Shown here piece by piece: positions 37,761-46,526 of a stretch of DNA of 64,000 nt. The stretch comes from Vibrio owensii CAIM 1854 = LMG 25443 (lineage in GTDB: Bacteria; Pseudomonadota; Gammaproteobacteria; Enterobacterales; Vibrionaceae): assembly GCF_000817815.1 (NCBI RefSeq), contig NZ_JPRD01000025.1, forward strand, positions 1 through 64,000, read 5' to 3'. Within the stretch, counting starts at the first letter, position 1; every line of letters begins with the position of its first letter. The notes under the pieces are model-generated. The model was not told the DNA's origin. It searched no databases and worked only from the letters and a program-made list of their open reading frames with translations. The position numbers and the translations under genes are program-made.

Positions 37761-39200
37761 GTGCTGAGACAGCTGTTTTTTCTCATCCTGTATTCCATTT
37801 CTTTGTTTGTATCTCCTACATCTGCCGCGAATCCTCTTCCTGAAGACGTAAAAGGGGCGCTTTGTATTGTCCGCGCAGATGACAAACTGGTTTTAATCCA
37901 TGAAATATTAACCAATAAGATTTCTCTTCCTGGTGGCACTGTTATTGAAGGTGAGTCACCAAAACTCGCGGCTCAACGAGAAACTTGGGAAGAAACCGGC
38001 TTAGTTGTCACTGTCGGCGAGGAGCTAGGTAGAACGGATACAGCCGTATTCTATGATTGTGTCTCTGATTCAGAAGTGATTGCGTTTTCGATGACCAACA
38101 CTTTAGATGGGAACGAGCTTCCAATTTGGTTTGCACCGCATTATGGCGTAGAAGTCGCCTCTGCAATGATTGCAAACCCGAGCAACATGTCAGCTTCTCT
38201 ATACCGTTATCCTTCGCAGTGGAAAGAGGTGGCTGAATTTTATTCGCGAGCAACAGATCAATCAGTCGTCTATGTTGATCAGTTGATAGACTCCGCACCG
38301 GGTTTTCGTCAACTTGAGCTTTCTTGGATGGTTGATCTACAAAGCTGGATCGCGTCATTTTCGTCAGCAAGCCGTGAAACAGCCTGTGAAGTTGCGAAAT
38401 TGGTAACGAGTATCAGTAATCCGACGTTCCTGCTGTTCTTGTTCCCGTTTGTCATGATGAAGTTTGATAGCCGTTTCGTTTACCGTCTATTTTTCTCAAT
38501 CACTGCGACTTCTCTGATGGTATTGGTTGCGCAGCAGGGGTTCTCGCTACCAAGACCGCACGTTTATATGCCGATCACAGAGTTAACGCATAGCTTTGGC
38601 TTTAGTTTCCCAAGCTTGCCGATCGCGATTTGGTTCTGTGTGATGACCTTCTTATTCCAAAGAACGAAGAGTTTTGGATTAAATCGAGTCACTTTGTTGA
38701 CGTGCTTGGTCACTTTAACTGTAATGTTCTGCAAGTTCTTCTTGGGGACTGCGTTTATTCTGGATATGTCTGTTGGTGCGTTGCTGGGTGTTCTAGTGGC
38801 ATGGCATGTTTTACGTTTGGAAGACAATCCAGAAATAGACGTCGATAGACTGCTCACCTCGAAAGGGGTTTGGTTCACCATGACAGCAATTACGGCGGTG
38901 ATCTCTGTTATCTGGCCATTGCCTGTGTTCACCAGTTGGTTAGCGATTTTAATTACAGCGTCTGCACTGGTTATGACATTTAAAGAGTCGGATATTCGAT
39001 TTGAGCGCCAGCAGATGTTGTTCGTTATTTTGGCCTTGTTGTTGGTTGATCAACTTTACCTCTACTTGGGAACAACGGTTTCGTTCAGTGGGTTCTGGTC
39101 TCTGGTCTTTAATACGTTCCATTCCCCGTTGCTAATGCTGACTTTTATTACGCTAGCTAGAAAGCTGACGTGTGGAAAACGTGCGAAACATGGCGCTTAG
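37761..39200 (+). CDS. Membrane protein with N-terminal NUDIX and C-terminal PAP2-like domain
   Basis: The 479 aa protein starts at GTG with AAAGG 9 nt upstream. A signal-like hydrophobic segment (about residues 1-22) precedes a NUDIX domain (about 30-150). Its NUDIX box (G-x5-E-x7-RE-x2-EE-x-G) is intact in the part ending AAQRETWEETG. The C-terminal half has about six membrane segments resembling a PAP2 phosphatase. The canonical PSGH motif is replaced by FPSLP and the first motif is reduced to PRPH, so phosphatase activity is doubtful. The NUDIX part would be periplasmic if the leader is an export signal. The substrate is unknown. Confidence 0.8.
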   Translation: MLRQLFFLILYSISLFVSPTSAANPLPEDVKGALCIVRADDKLVLIHEILTNKISLPGGTVIEGESPKLAAQRETWEETGLVVTVGEELGRTDTAVFYDCVSDSEVIAFSMTNTLDGNELPIWFAPHYGVEVASAMIANPSNMSASLYRYPSQWKEVAEFYSRATDQSVVYVDQLIDSAPGFRQLELSWMVDLQSWIASFSSASRETACEVAKLVTSISNPTFLLFLFPFVMMKFDSRFVYRLFFSITATSLMVLVAQQGFSLPRPHVYMPITELTHSFGFSFPSLPIAIWFCVMTFLFQRTKSFGLNRVTLLTCLVTLTVMFCKFFLGTAFILDMSVGALLGVLVAWHVLRLEDNPEIDVDRLLTSKGVWFTMTAITAVISVIWPLPVFTSWLAILITASALVMTFKESDIRFERQQMLFVILALLLVDQLYLYLGTTVSFSGFWSLVFNTFHSPLLMLTFITLARKLTCGKRAKHGA

Positions 39201-39216
39201 CTAGAAAATGGATAAC

Positions 39217-39247
39217 AAAAAGCCTCGCTCAAATGCGAGGCTTTTTT
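39217..39247. terminator. Bidirectional terminator between the NUDIX gene and yidA
   Basis: GCCTCGC/GCGAGGC with a 6 nt loop is flanked by AAAAA on the left and TTTTTT on the right, so it can serve both convergent genes. Confidence 0.9.
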
Positions 39248-39273
39248 ACATCAATTCAGATCGATTCAGAGGA

Positions 39274-40083
39274 TTACGCGTTAAGCACAAATTTCTCGAT
39301 CGATTTTGCTACACCGTGGTCGTCGTTGCTTACTGTGATGTAGTCTGCGATTTGTTTGGTTTCTTCCATTGCGTTCGCCATTGCGATACCAAGACCTGCG
39401 TATTCAAGCATGTGATGGTCGTTCTCGGCATCGCCCATACAAATCACTTCTTCAGCTTTGATGCCTAAGTATTCTGCGATTGCCGAAACACCAACGCCTT
39501 TGTTGCTTGATGGATTCAAAAACTCTAAGAAGAAAGGTGCACTTTGCACAACTGTAAACTCTTGTTTTAGCTCTGCTGGTAGGGCTGAGATAACTTCAGT
39601 TAGTTTACTTGGCTCCGCAACCATCATTGCTTTAATGATCGCGTGATCATCTTCTAGCGCATCAAAGTTCATCTCAGTGACTTCTACGCCATTTATTTTT
39701 GCTTCGATGTCAGTGTAAGGGTTGTTTTCTTCTGTGATCAGACCATGTTCTTGGCTGAATGCGTGAACATAAGCGCCAAGCTCGCGCGCTTTACGTGCAA
39801 TTTTCTTCGCAGCTTTGCCATCAATGATCTGCTGGTGGATGATTTCATTGGTGCCAATGTTTTTCACCATAGAACCGTTGTAGTACAAAACAAAGTCTTC
39901 GTCCGAGTTGATGTTTAACTCGTCTAGTTTGTCTTGCATTCCCTCAAGAGGGCGGCCAGAAGCAAGGACAACGGTAACACCCGCTTCACGTGCTTTTGCA
40001 ATGGCTTGCTTGTTTTCTTCAGAAATTACTTTGTCGCTGTTAAGCAACGTGCCGTCCATGTCTAGGGCGATCAGCTTGTACAT
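39274..40083 (-). CDS. yidA: HAD-superfamily Cof-type sugar phosphatase YidA
   Basis: This 269 aa HAD IIB (Cof) phosphatase has the nucleophile motif DMDGTLLNSD near residues 8-17. Motif II is VLASGRP. Motif IV is GDAENDHHML. It is very similar in plan and length to E. coli YidA, which dephosphorylates sugar phosphates. It stands alone, convergent to the NUDIX gene and divergent from queE. Confidence 0.92.
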   Translation of the reverse strand: MYKLIALDMDGTLLNSDKVISEENKQAIAKAREAGVTVVLASGRPLEGMQDKLDELNINSDEDFVLYYNGSMVKNIGTNEIIHQQIIDGKAAKKIARKARELGAYVHAFSQEHGLITEENNPYTDIEAKINGVEVTEMNFDALEDDHAIIKAMMVAEPSKLTEVISALPAELKQEFTVVQSAPFFLEFLNPSSNKGVGVSAIAEYLGIKAEEVICMGDAENDHHMLEYAGLGIAMANAMEETKQIADYITVSNDDHGVAKSIEKFVLNA

Positions 40084-40205
40084 CTTTACTTACCTTAAAA
40101 AATGGGGAACCTGCGTATGAAACTACAAAACAACCTATTTTAACAATTTATTTTTGGTTTAAATTGACCTGAGTGCGCCTCTCCATTAAGGTCTTCGCCT
40201 CGAAG

Positions 40206-40211
40206 TATAAT
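40206..40211 (+). promoter_or_regulatory. Consensus -10 box TATAAT just before queE
   Basis: A perfect TATAAT lies only 8 bp before the GTG start of queE. No good -35 is seen 17 bp upstream. If used, transcription would start at or next to the start codon. Confidence 0.4.
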
Positions 40212-40218
40212 GAGTTGA

Positions 40219-40899
40219 GTGAGTTCTACGTTGTATAAGCTAAATGAGATGTTTGAAACCATCCAAGGGGAAGGGGTTTTCACTGGTGCGCCGGCGGTTT
40301 TTGTGCGTTTGCAAGTATGTCCGGTTGGGTGTTCTTGGTGCGATACGAAACAGACTTGGTACGCAGAAGAAGAAGACCAGCGCCAGATCGGTGACATCTT
40401 GGTGAAAACAGAAGATTCTCCAACATGGTGTTTCGCATCGGCAGAAGACATCGTAGCTGAATACAAAAAGCAGGGCTTCAATGCGAAGCATATTGTGATC
40501 ACTGGTGGCGAACCATGCATTTATGATTTACGTGCGTTGACGGCTGCATTTGAAGAAATGGGTTGCCAATGCCAAATTGAAACCAGTGGTACTTCAGAGG
40601 TTGTAACTTCAGAAAGTACATGGGTGACAGTGTCACCTAAGGTCGCAATGAAAGGGAAGCTACCAGTACTCAAAAGTGCATTAGAACGCGCAAATGAGAT
40701 CAAACATCCGGTGGGTACCCAAAAAGACATCGATCAGCTTGATTCGTTGTTGGCGTCAGCAGACATCGCTGAGAAGACAGTAATCGCACTTCAGCCTATC
40801 AGTCAGAAGCCTCGCGCTACACAACTGTGTATTGATACCTGTGTTGCTCGCAACTGGCGTTTGTCGGTTCAAACTCATAAATACCTAAGTATTGCTTAA
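40219..40899 (+). CDS. queE: 7-carboxy-7-deazaguanine synthase QueE
   Basis: This 226 aa radical SAM enzyme has the cluster cysteines in CPVGCSWC (Cx3Cx2C) within the conserved start [11 protein letters not shown]. It converts 6-carboxytetrahydropterin to 7-carboxy-7-deazaguanine on the way to preQ0 and queuosine. The GTG at 40219 is the longest start and a TTG at 40231 is possible; neither has a clear ribosome-binding site. queC follows after 14 bp, giving a queEC operon. Confidence 0.93.
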   Translation: MSSTLYKLNEMFETIQGEGVFTGAPAVFVRLQVCPVGCSWCDTKQTWYAEEEDQRQIGDILVKTEDSPTWCFASAEDIVAEYKKQGFNAKHIVITGGEPCIYDLRALTAAFEEMGCQCQIETSGTSEVVTSESTWVTVSPKVAMKGKLPVLKSALERANEIKHPVGTQKDIDQLDSLLASADIAEKTVIALQPISQKPRATQLCIDTCVARNWRLSVQTHKYLSIA

Positions 40900-40913
40900 G
40901 CTCGGAGAGAAAG

Positions 40914-41612
40914 ATGAAAAAAGCAGTCGTTGTTTTCAGTGGTGGACAGGACTCTACAACATGTCTGGTTCAAGCATTAAAAGAGTTTGACGAAGTACAT
41001 GCCATCACATTCGATTATGGTCAGCGTCATAAGCTGGAGATTGAAGTGGCTGAGAAAGTTGCAAAAGATCTTGGCGTCGCTGCACACAAAGTGATGGATG
41101 TTGGCCTACTGAATGAACTGGCCATTAGCTCTCTGACGCGTGACGACATTCCAGTTTCTCATGAACTTCAAGAAAACGGTTTGCCGAACTCTTTCGTTCC
41201 TGGCCGCAACATTTTGTTCCTAACGCTTGCCGGCATCTACGCTTACCAAATTGGCGCAGAAACTGTTATTACTGGTGTTTGTGAAACAGACTTTAGTGGC
41301 TATCCAGATTGTCGTGATGATTTCGTGAAAGCGATGAACAGTGCCTTGGTTAAGGGTATGGATCGTCAGTTTGAAATCAAAACTCCGCTAATGTGGTTGA
41401 ACAAAGCAGAAACGTGGGCGCTGGCTGATCAATATGATGCGCTGCAACTAGTTCGTGAAAACACGCTAACGTGTTACAACGGCATCATCGGTGATGGTTG
41501 TGGTGATTGCCCGTCTTGCGACCTGCGCAAAGCGGGCTTAGATGACTATCTAAACAACAAAGACGCCGTTATGCAGTCGTTGATTCAAAAGCAGAAGACG
41601 GAAGATCAATAG
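40914..41612 (+). CDS. queC: 7-cyano-7-deazaguanine synthase QueC
   Basis: This 232 aa protein has the ATP pyrophosphatase PP-loop [12 protein letters not shown] near the N terminus. The zinc-binding cysteines lie at the C terminus in [10 protein letters not shown]. It makes preQ0 from CDG using ATP and ammonia. GGAGAGAAAG precedes the ATG. The last 44 bp overlap the 3' end of the convergent diguanylate cyclase gene. Confidence 0.95.
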   Translation: MKKAVVVFSGGQDSTTCLVQALKEFDEVHAITFDYGQRHKLEIEVAEKVAKDLGVAAHKVMDVGLLNELAISSLTRDDIPVSHELQENGLPNSFVPGRNILFLTLAGIYAYQIGAETVITGVCETDFSGYPDCRDDFVKAMNSALVKGMDRQFEIKTPLMWLNKAETWALADQYDALQLVRENTLTCYNGIIGDGCGDCPSCDLRKAGLDDYLNNKDAVMQSLIQKQKTEDQ

Positions 41613-43536
41613 GCTCGTTATACGCATCAATCACGGCATTATGTCCGTTCTTTTTAGATTGATACAAAGCTTGGTTTAGTATCGAATACAACTCATCAAA
41701 GTTACTGAGTGGCTTAGACGTTGAGAGGTAGGCCAAGCTTGCTGTCACATTGAGAGTTTCATCGTTAGTGCTCTTAATTTGTTTTTCCGAGATAGTTTTG
41801 TGAAGGCTCTGGATACGGAATGGCACATCAATCTCATCTACGTTCTTCAACATTAAGATAAACTCTTCTCCCCCCAAGCGACCAAGGTATTCGCCTTTAT
41901 TCAATTTTACTTGAATCGCTTTACACACGTGCTTTAACACCAAGTCGCCAGTCGGGTGTCCGTGCTTGTCATTGAGCAGTTTAAAGTTATCCAAGTCGAT
42001 CAGGGCTAATACATAACGCATGTCTTCTGGAGCACTTACGGTTTGATTTCTGATTTTTTCAATGATTGCGCTTCGGTTTAACGAACCAGTAAGCCTATCT
42101 AAGCGTGATTTGATCTTGGTATTGCGTAATACGAACAGCACGACTAGCAAAACAGTAAGCAGACAGAAAATCACAAAGTTATAAGTACGTTGCTGTTCAC
42201 CTAACCTCTCAAGTTCTAAGAGCTTAAGGTTTCGCTCATTGTCTATTTTGACGAGTTGAAGTTCATATTCGTACTCGCTTTTTGTTAGATCCAATGCCTC
42301 AATTGCTTTTACGTTGTTGGCATCTCGGCTAGCAAGTTCGAGCTTTGCGTATTTTTGATAGTGCGAGAGGGCGTTAGAAAAATCATTCCGCTTTTGATAA
42401 ATCTGCGACAACAACAGCTGAGCTTTGGCTTGTAGTGCTGATGTGGAGTTTTTATTGGCGAGTTCTAACGCTGCTTGTGCGTGTTCCAAAGCCTCACGCA
42501 GAGAATCGTGCTTCAAATAAGCAAAGCCCGCGGTAAGATGGCTTTCAGTTTGCAAACGCATATTTTCGTATTGCTCACCTAATGCAAGTGCACTTTTAAT
42601 GTAAGGTACTGCACTTTTCAAATCGCCAGAATCAACATAAGCGGAACCAAGTCCAAGATAAGTTAACCCTTGACCGTAGGGATAGTTAAGATCCTCAAGA
42701 AGCGTCAATGCATTCTTGTAGTGGCTGACCGCTTTTTCATAATCCCTAGACTTGCTATACATCGCCGCCAAGCTATGTTCGACCTGTGCGACTTCTAGCG
42801 GTGTTGATTCAAGTTGGCGTGCCAACAAGGCCTGTATTAAGTATTGTTCGGATTGCTCAAACTGACCTAACTCGCTCAGTAAGTTACCAACGTCATTGTA
42901 AACACCGGTTGGGTCACTCTGAGTCGGCATTTCTGTCAGCAATCGACGGTACAAATTCAGTGCAATTTCATACTCACCGCGAAAGTCAAAGTTGTTCGCG
43001 ATAACACGTAAAGCAAGATCCGAAGGGATATTTTGTTGATGATCGCCCGATAAATGATTGTTTAATGATGAACAAAAGAAGCTTGCTTTGTGGTATTGGC
43101 CCTGTTGATTCAACGTGTAGCAAAGCTGATAGTTCATCAATGCTTTAGTTTCTTCATCACTTCGCTGTTTTGCACTTTGTAGTAAGGAAGTAAAAACGTT
43201 TACTGACGTATCGTAGTTGCCGTTTTTTCGTTCTGTCAGTGCAAGAATGTATTTGGACTCAAGCTTGGCAAAGCGGTTTTCTAATATTTGACTGCTTCCA
43301 TAATACGGCTGATCAATATTCGACATGTATTCGTAAATCAAGCCGCTAACGTACAACTTTTCGCTATTAGAATCGGCGCTATGATAACGATCTTGCAGCA
43401 TGCTGAGCGCAGACTTAGCGTTTGTTTTCATCGTAGCTTGATAGACAGCATGCCATTGGGTGATATTTTGAGTGTCACTTGCGTTTGCCTGACCGCCGAT
43501 TAGGAGTGACGCAAGCAAAGAAAGCAGGGTACGCAT
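41569..43536 (-). CDS. TPR-containing membrane diguanylate cyclase (GGDEF)
   Basis: This 655 aa protein has an N-terminal signal peptide (ending GGQANA). A series of tetratricopeptide-like repeats (about residues 30-400) is predicted periplasmic. One transmembrane helix (about 455-475) leads to a cytoplasmic GGDEF domain (about 490-645). The active-site motif is GGEEF (in [13 protein letters not shown]), so cyclic di-GMP synthesis is expected. No RxxD inhibitory site is seen at the usual place before it. The stop codon lies inside queC, giving a 44 bp tail-to-tail overlap. Confidence 0.92.
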   Translation of the reverse strand: MRTLLSLLASLLIGGQANASDTQNITQWHAVYQATMKTNAKSALSMLQDRYHSADSNSEKLYVSGLIYEYMSNIDQPYYGSSQILENRFAKLESKYILALTERKNGNYDTSVNVFTSLLQSAKQRSDEETKALMNYQLCYTLNQQGQYHKASFFCSSLNNHLSGDHQQNIPSDLALRVIANNFDFRGEYEIALNLYRRLLTEMPTQSDPTGVYNDVGNLLSELGQFEQSEQYLIQALLARQLESTPLEVAQVEHSLAAMYSKSRDYEKAVSHYKNALTLLEDLNYPYGQGLTYLGLGSAYVDSGDLKSAVPYIKSALALGEQYENMRLQTESHLTAGFAYLKHDSLREALEHAQAALELANKNSTSALQAKAQLLLSQIYQKRNDFSNALSHYQKYAKLELASRDANNVKAIEALDLTKSEYEYELQLVKIDNERNLKLLELERLGEQQRTYNFVIFCLLTVLLVVLFVLRNTKIKSRLDRLTGSLNRSAIIEKIRNQTVSAPEDMRYVLALIDLDNFKLLNDKHGHPTGDLVLKHVCKAIQVKLNKGEYLGRLGGEEFILMLKNVDEIDVPFRIQSLHKTISEKQIKSTNDETLNVTASLAYLSTSKPLSNFDELYSILNQALYQSKKNGHNAVIDAYNEPIDLPSSAFESTTA

Positions 43537-43695
43537 AGTGATGTAACCTTATGTTATTTTTATATTGTTTGCTCAGAATGATATACCAATTAGGTACAGG
43601 TCATTGTGACAAAAGCCGAAGGGTATAGATAATGGAATGAAGAAAATTATGCGCTCGGTCGAGCTTTACATCGAAAAGGTAAGTAACAATAAAGC

Positions 43696-43720
43696 AGACC
43701 CCAGCACGATGCTGAGGTCT
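43696..43720 (-). terminator. Terminator of the DUF2750 gene
   Basis: AGACCCCAGCA and TGCTGAGGTCT form a stem with one mismatch and a 3 nt loop. On the minus strand it follows the DUF2750 stop by about 8 bp and runs into GCTTTATT. Confidence 0.7.
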
Positions 43721-43727
43721 TTAGGAA

Positions 43728-44081
43728 TTAGCCTACGTACAGTTTAGCTAGATCTTGAGGTTCAACCTCTTTACCTTCTAGCTGAGCGTTCCAGTTTGTA
43801 CCAACAAGCACGCCATCTTCTGCAAGAGTTAGAAGCCAATCTTCAACGAAGATATCTAGAGGGATTTCTAGTACTTCGAAATCTGCCCATTCTTCAACGT
43901 TGTGTGTTTGTGCATCTTCCTTAGTAGACCAGAAAGGCATAACCTCGCTGTTTTCGAATTCAGTTGATTCACAAGATAGCCAACCTTCTTCATTGCGTAG
44001 ACCCCAAACCAACTGGTTTTCTTTGGTTTCAGCAACGAAAAGGTCAAGGTTTGCTTGGATATCTGATGTAAGTTTGCTCAT
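43728..44081 (-). CDS. DUF2750 family protein
   Basis: This small acidic protein is 117 aa from the ATG at 44081, which is preferred over an upstream frame opening because GAGAG lies about 9 nt before it. The W/F-rich pattern (WGLRNEEGW, MPFWS, WADFEV) and length match the DUF2750 family, common in gammaproteobacteria and of unknown function. It appears to be monocistronic. Confidence 0.8.
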   Translation of the reverse strand: MSKLTSDIQANLDLFVAETKENQLVWGLRNEEGWLSCESTEFENSEVMPFWSTKEDAQTHNVEEWADFEVLEIPLDIFVEDWLLTLAEDGVLVGTNWNAQLEGKEVEPQDLAKLYVG

Positions 44082-44164
44082 TTCAAAACTCTCATTGTTA
44101 TGACGCGAGTAGATTACCACTAAAGTGCCGATTCCTAAAGCATAATACGGTTTAGCAAGGTTGA

Positions 44165-44189
44165 AAAAGAAAAGGAGCCGAAGCTCCTT
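44165..44189 (-). terminator. Terminator of the first tolC-ompA operon
   Basis: On the minus strand AAGGAGC-TTCG-GCTCCTT (44172-44189) is a UUCG-capped hairpin followed by TTCTTTTT. The stem begins within the stop codon of the OmpA-like gene. Confidence 0.9.
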
Positions 44190-44808
44190 AAATTGTATTT
44201 TCAGGAAGAGTGGTAAATATTGTCCACTCTTTCTTTATTTCACCTTTGTAACCCACAACGGAAGCGGTCACTCTGCGGTTGAGCGCGTGGCTGACTTCAT
44301 CCGTGCCTTGTTGGGCTAAATGAGTATCGCCATAACCTACTATTCGAACGCGATTTGCCGCGATACCGTAACCTAAAAGTGCAGAGCGAACGTTGTTCGC
44401 ACGACGTTTAGATAGGTCTAAGTTATGGGTTGAGCCACCAACCTTACTTGCATAACCGTGTAGCTCAATAGATGTGGAAGGGTATTCGTTCAAAAACTCA
44501 GACAGCTGACGAATTTGACGGTGGAACACTGGGTTAATTTCATCAGAATCATTGGCGAATAACACGCGAACTTGCATTTGTTCTGACGATTTAATGTACT
44601 CACCGCAGCCGTCGTTATCGATCTCTGATGTCGGCGGCGTTCCCGGGCATAAATCTCTGGCGTTAATTACACCGTCATCGTCATCATCTTGAAGATCTGC
44701 TATTTGCTGTGCATTCGGAGTGACCATGTAGTCGTATTCATCCTCTGCGAACGCTTGGTTCACAGACAAAATCAATCCAAGTGAGAATAGAATCTTTACT
44801 GCTTGCAT
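44188..44808 (-). CDS. OmpA-family periplasmic protein with TSP3-like calcium segment, copy 1
   Basis: This 206 aa protein has a type I signal peptide (cleavage after QAFA). A short acidic calcium-binding thrombospondin type 3-like segment, DDDDDGVINARDLCPGTP, ends with a second cysteine in NDGCG. An OmpA C-terminal peptidoglycan-binding domain follows (about residues 75-190), with LDLSKRRANNVR and NRRV motifs. It starts 3 bp after the tolC-like gene, so the two are co-translated. The paralogue at 58977 is a lipoprotein; this one is not. The likely role is to link the adhesin exporter to the cell wall. Confidence 0.88.
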   Translation of the reverse strand: MQAVKILFSLGLILSVNQAFAEDEYDYMVTPNAQQIADLQDDDDDGVINARDLCPGTPPTSEIDNDGCGEYIKSSEQMQVRVLFANDSDEINPVFHRQIRQLSEFLNEYPSTSIELHGYASKVGGSTHNLDLSKRRANNVRSALLGYGIAANRVRIVGYGDTHLAQQGTDEVSHALNRRVTASVVGYKGEIKKEWTIFTTLPENTI

Positions 44809-44811
44809 GTC

Positions 44812-46122
44812 TTAGTACTCCACCTTCTGATTCCATTCTGTAGGAACGTCTACGCGTAGGGCATTCAATAGTTGTCCTGTTGCGTTCATCACACGATATT
44901 TTGCGTATTGCTCAGCGTATTTCGCATCTAAGTAATCTTTGCGCGCTTCGAACAGTTCATTCTCTGTGTTCAACAGATCAAGTAGGGTACGTTTACCAAT
45001 TCGATACTGTTTCTCATAAGCGATAACGGTTTCAGATGCTGAATCTACGTGATCAGACAAAAATTGTTTTTGTTGCTGGGTCAGATCCAATGCACTCCAT
45101 GACAAACGAAGGCCTTCTTCAACATTTCGGTATGCGCGTTCACGTAAGTCTTTAGCTTTGTTCAATTGGTAAGCAAAACTCTCGGCATTTGCTGCGTCAC
45201 TGCCACCGTTATACAAGTTGTAACGCATTCGAAGCATTGCGGTCGTTTCGTCACTATTTCCTTCGATACCAGCGGCATCATCACGCCATGTCTGTGCGGC
45301 TTCTACCGAGATCGTTGGGTAGTAATTGCCTTTTGATTGCTTGTATTGAAACTTCGCTGAATCAACGTCTGCTTTAGAAATTTTGATCACTGGGTGAGAG
45401 TCAAATGCCAAGTCAACGGCGTCATCCACTGTGTATGGAATGAAGTTTTGATCAGCTCGTGGGAAGATTAGTCCTTGTGGAGCTTGCCCGACTAATCGAG
45501 TAAAGATGGTATGACTATCAAACAAATTGTTTTGTGCCGCGACCAAATTACCGTGAGCTTTTGCTAGGCGAGCTTCTACTTGGGTTAAGTCTGCGGTTGA
45601 GCCAATTCCTGAATCTACGCGTTTTTTGATATCTTGATAGATCTTTTTGTGCACTTTCAGGTTGTTTTCTGAAAGCGTCAATACTTCATAAGCTTTCACT
45701 GCATCTAGATACACTTTGGTCACTTCAAGTGCCGTATCTTGAGCATCTGCAAGCAGTTGATAACGAACAGACTCAGCGTCAGCGGCCGTTCTATCAATGT
45801 CGTTTAGTGTTGCTGAACCATCCCAAATAAGTTGGGTTAGGGTGACCGTTGCTTCTTTTCGAGTTAAGTCTGTTGAGTCTCTGCCACCTTCGGCAGGGTT
45901 AATACCTTCATAACCGATTCCTGCATCCAGATCGACTGAAGGGAGGTAAGCACCACTCGAGGCTTCATTCACATACTGCTTACTTACGAATTCATTAAAC
46001 GCGCTTTTGATGTCTGGATTGGTAATAAGCGTGTTTTCTACTGCTTGCTCTAGTGTTTGCCCGAAAGCTGGGCTAACGGTAAGCACACCAAGACATAGGG
46101 CGTTGGCACGAGTCCACTTCAC
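44812..46122 (-). CDS. TolC-family outer-membrane protein (LapE-like), copy 1
   Basis: The GTG at 46122 (436 aa, MKWTRANAL...) is chosen because TAGGAGAAT lies just upstream and a signal peptide ending SPAFG|Q follows at once. The longer frame has no such features. The protein has two OEP (TolC) domains with internal repeat character: TLEQAV at the N terminus and YEKQYRIGKRTLLDLLNTENELFEA near the C terminus. It probably forms the outer-membrane channel of the type I secretion system for the divergently encoded giant adhesin. No ABC or MFP gene is adjacent. Confidence 0.9.
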   Translation of the reverse strand: MKWTRANALCLGVLTVSPAFGQTLEQAVENTLITNPDIKSAFNEFVSKQYVNEASSGAYLPSVDLDAGIGYEGINPAEGGRDSTDLTRKEATVTLTQLIWDGSATLNDIDRTAADAESVRYQLLADAQDTALEVTKVYLDAVKAYEVLTLSENNLKVHKKIYQDIKKRVDSGIGSTADLTQVEARLAKAHGNLVAAQNNLFDSHTIFTRLVGQAPQGLIFPRADQNFIPYTVDDAVDLAFDSHPVIKISKADVDSAKFQYKQSKGNYYPTISVEAAQTWRDDAAGIEGNSDETTAMLRMRYNLYNGGSDAANAESFAYQLNKAKDLRERAYRNVEEGLRLSWSALDLTQQQKQFLSDHVDSASETVIAYEKQYRIGKRTLLDLLNTENELFEARKDYLDAKYAEQYAKYRVMNATGQLLNALRVDVPTEWNQKVEY

Positions 46123-46526
46123 TTTAATTCTCCTAGATTTAGTCAAGTCTGAAGGCGAGAAATTATTCTTATAAATTAGGGATAACTCTATAGGCGTCAA
46201 TAATCTAACGCACAAAGCTATTAACAATCAACTATGGAACTAGTTGCTATACTTAAGTGTGCACGGTTGAAGTTCACTATACCGTATGGGTGTTAATATA
46301 ATCTTTGAATAAAGATCATATTTTCATGATGTTAGAACTATTTTGGCACTAAAACGTAGTGATCCAGTTCTCATACATTTGTTTGGCACTTCATATGGAT
46401 AATATGTGACTTAAAAGTTGTTTTTTGGTGTTAAAGCTCTGTTATTGCGTTATATCTTCGGGCAATATATAACGAATTAGTATCATTGGTCAAAATGTTG
46501 ACAGTATTTAAAGGTCAGGGGTTTAT
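46123..46526. promoter_or_regulatory. Divergent control region between tolC copy 1 and giant adhesin 1
   Basis: This 404 bp AT-rich non-coding region separates divergent genes and so carries both promoters. TTTGGCACT occurs twice in direct orientation (46342-46350 and 46382-46390), 40 bp apart. A TTGACA lies at 46498-46503, too close to the ATG to be a normal -35 unless the transcript is nearly leaderless. No further site was recognised. Confidence 0.5.

Noticed and set aside
40084..40218. preQ1 riboswitch upstream of queE
   Set aside because: No compact pseudoknot pattern was seen, and the TATAAT box just before the start codon would leave no leader RNA to hold one.
46342..46400. TTTGGCACT considered as a sigma-54 -24 element
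   Set aside because: Neither copy has a TTGC-type -12 element at the required spacing.
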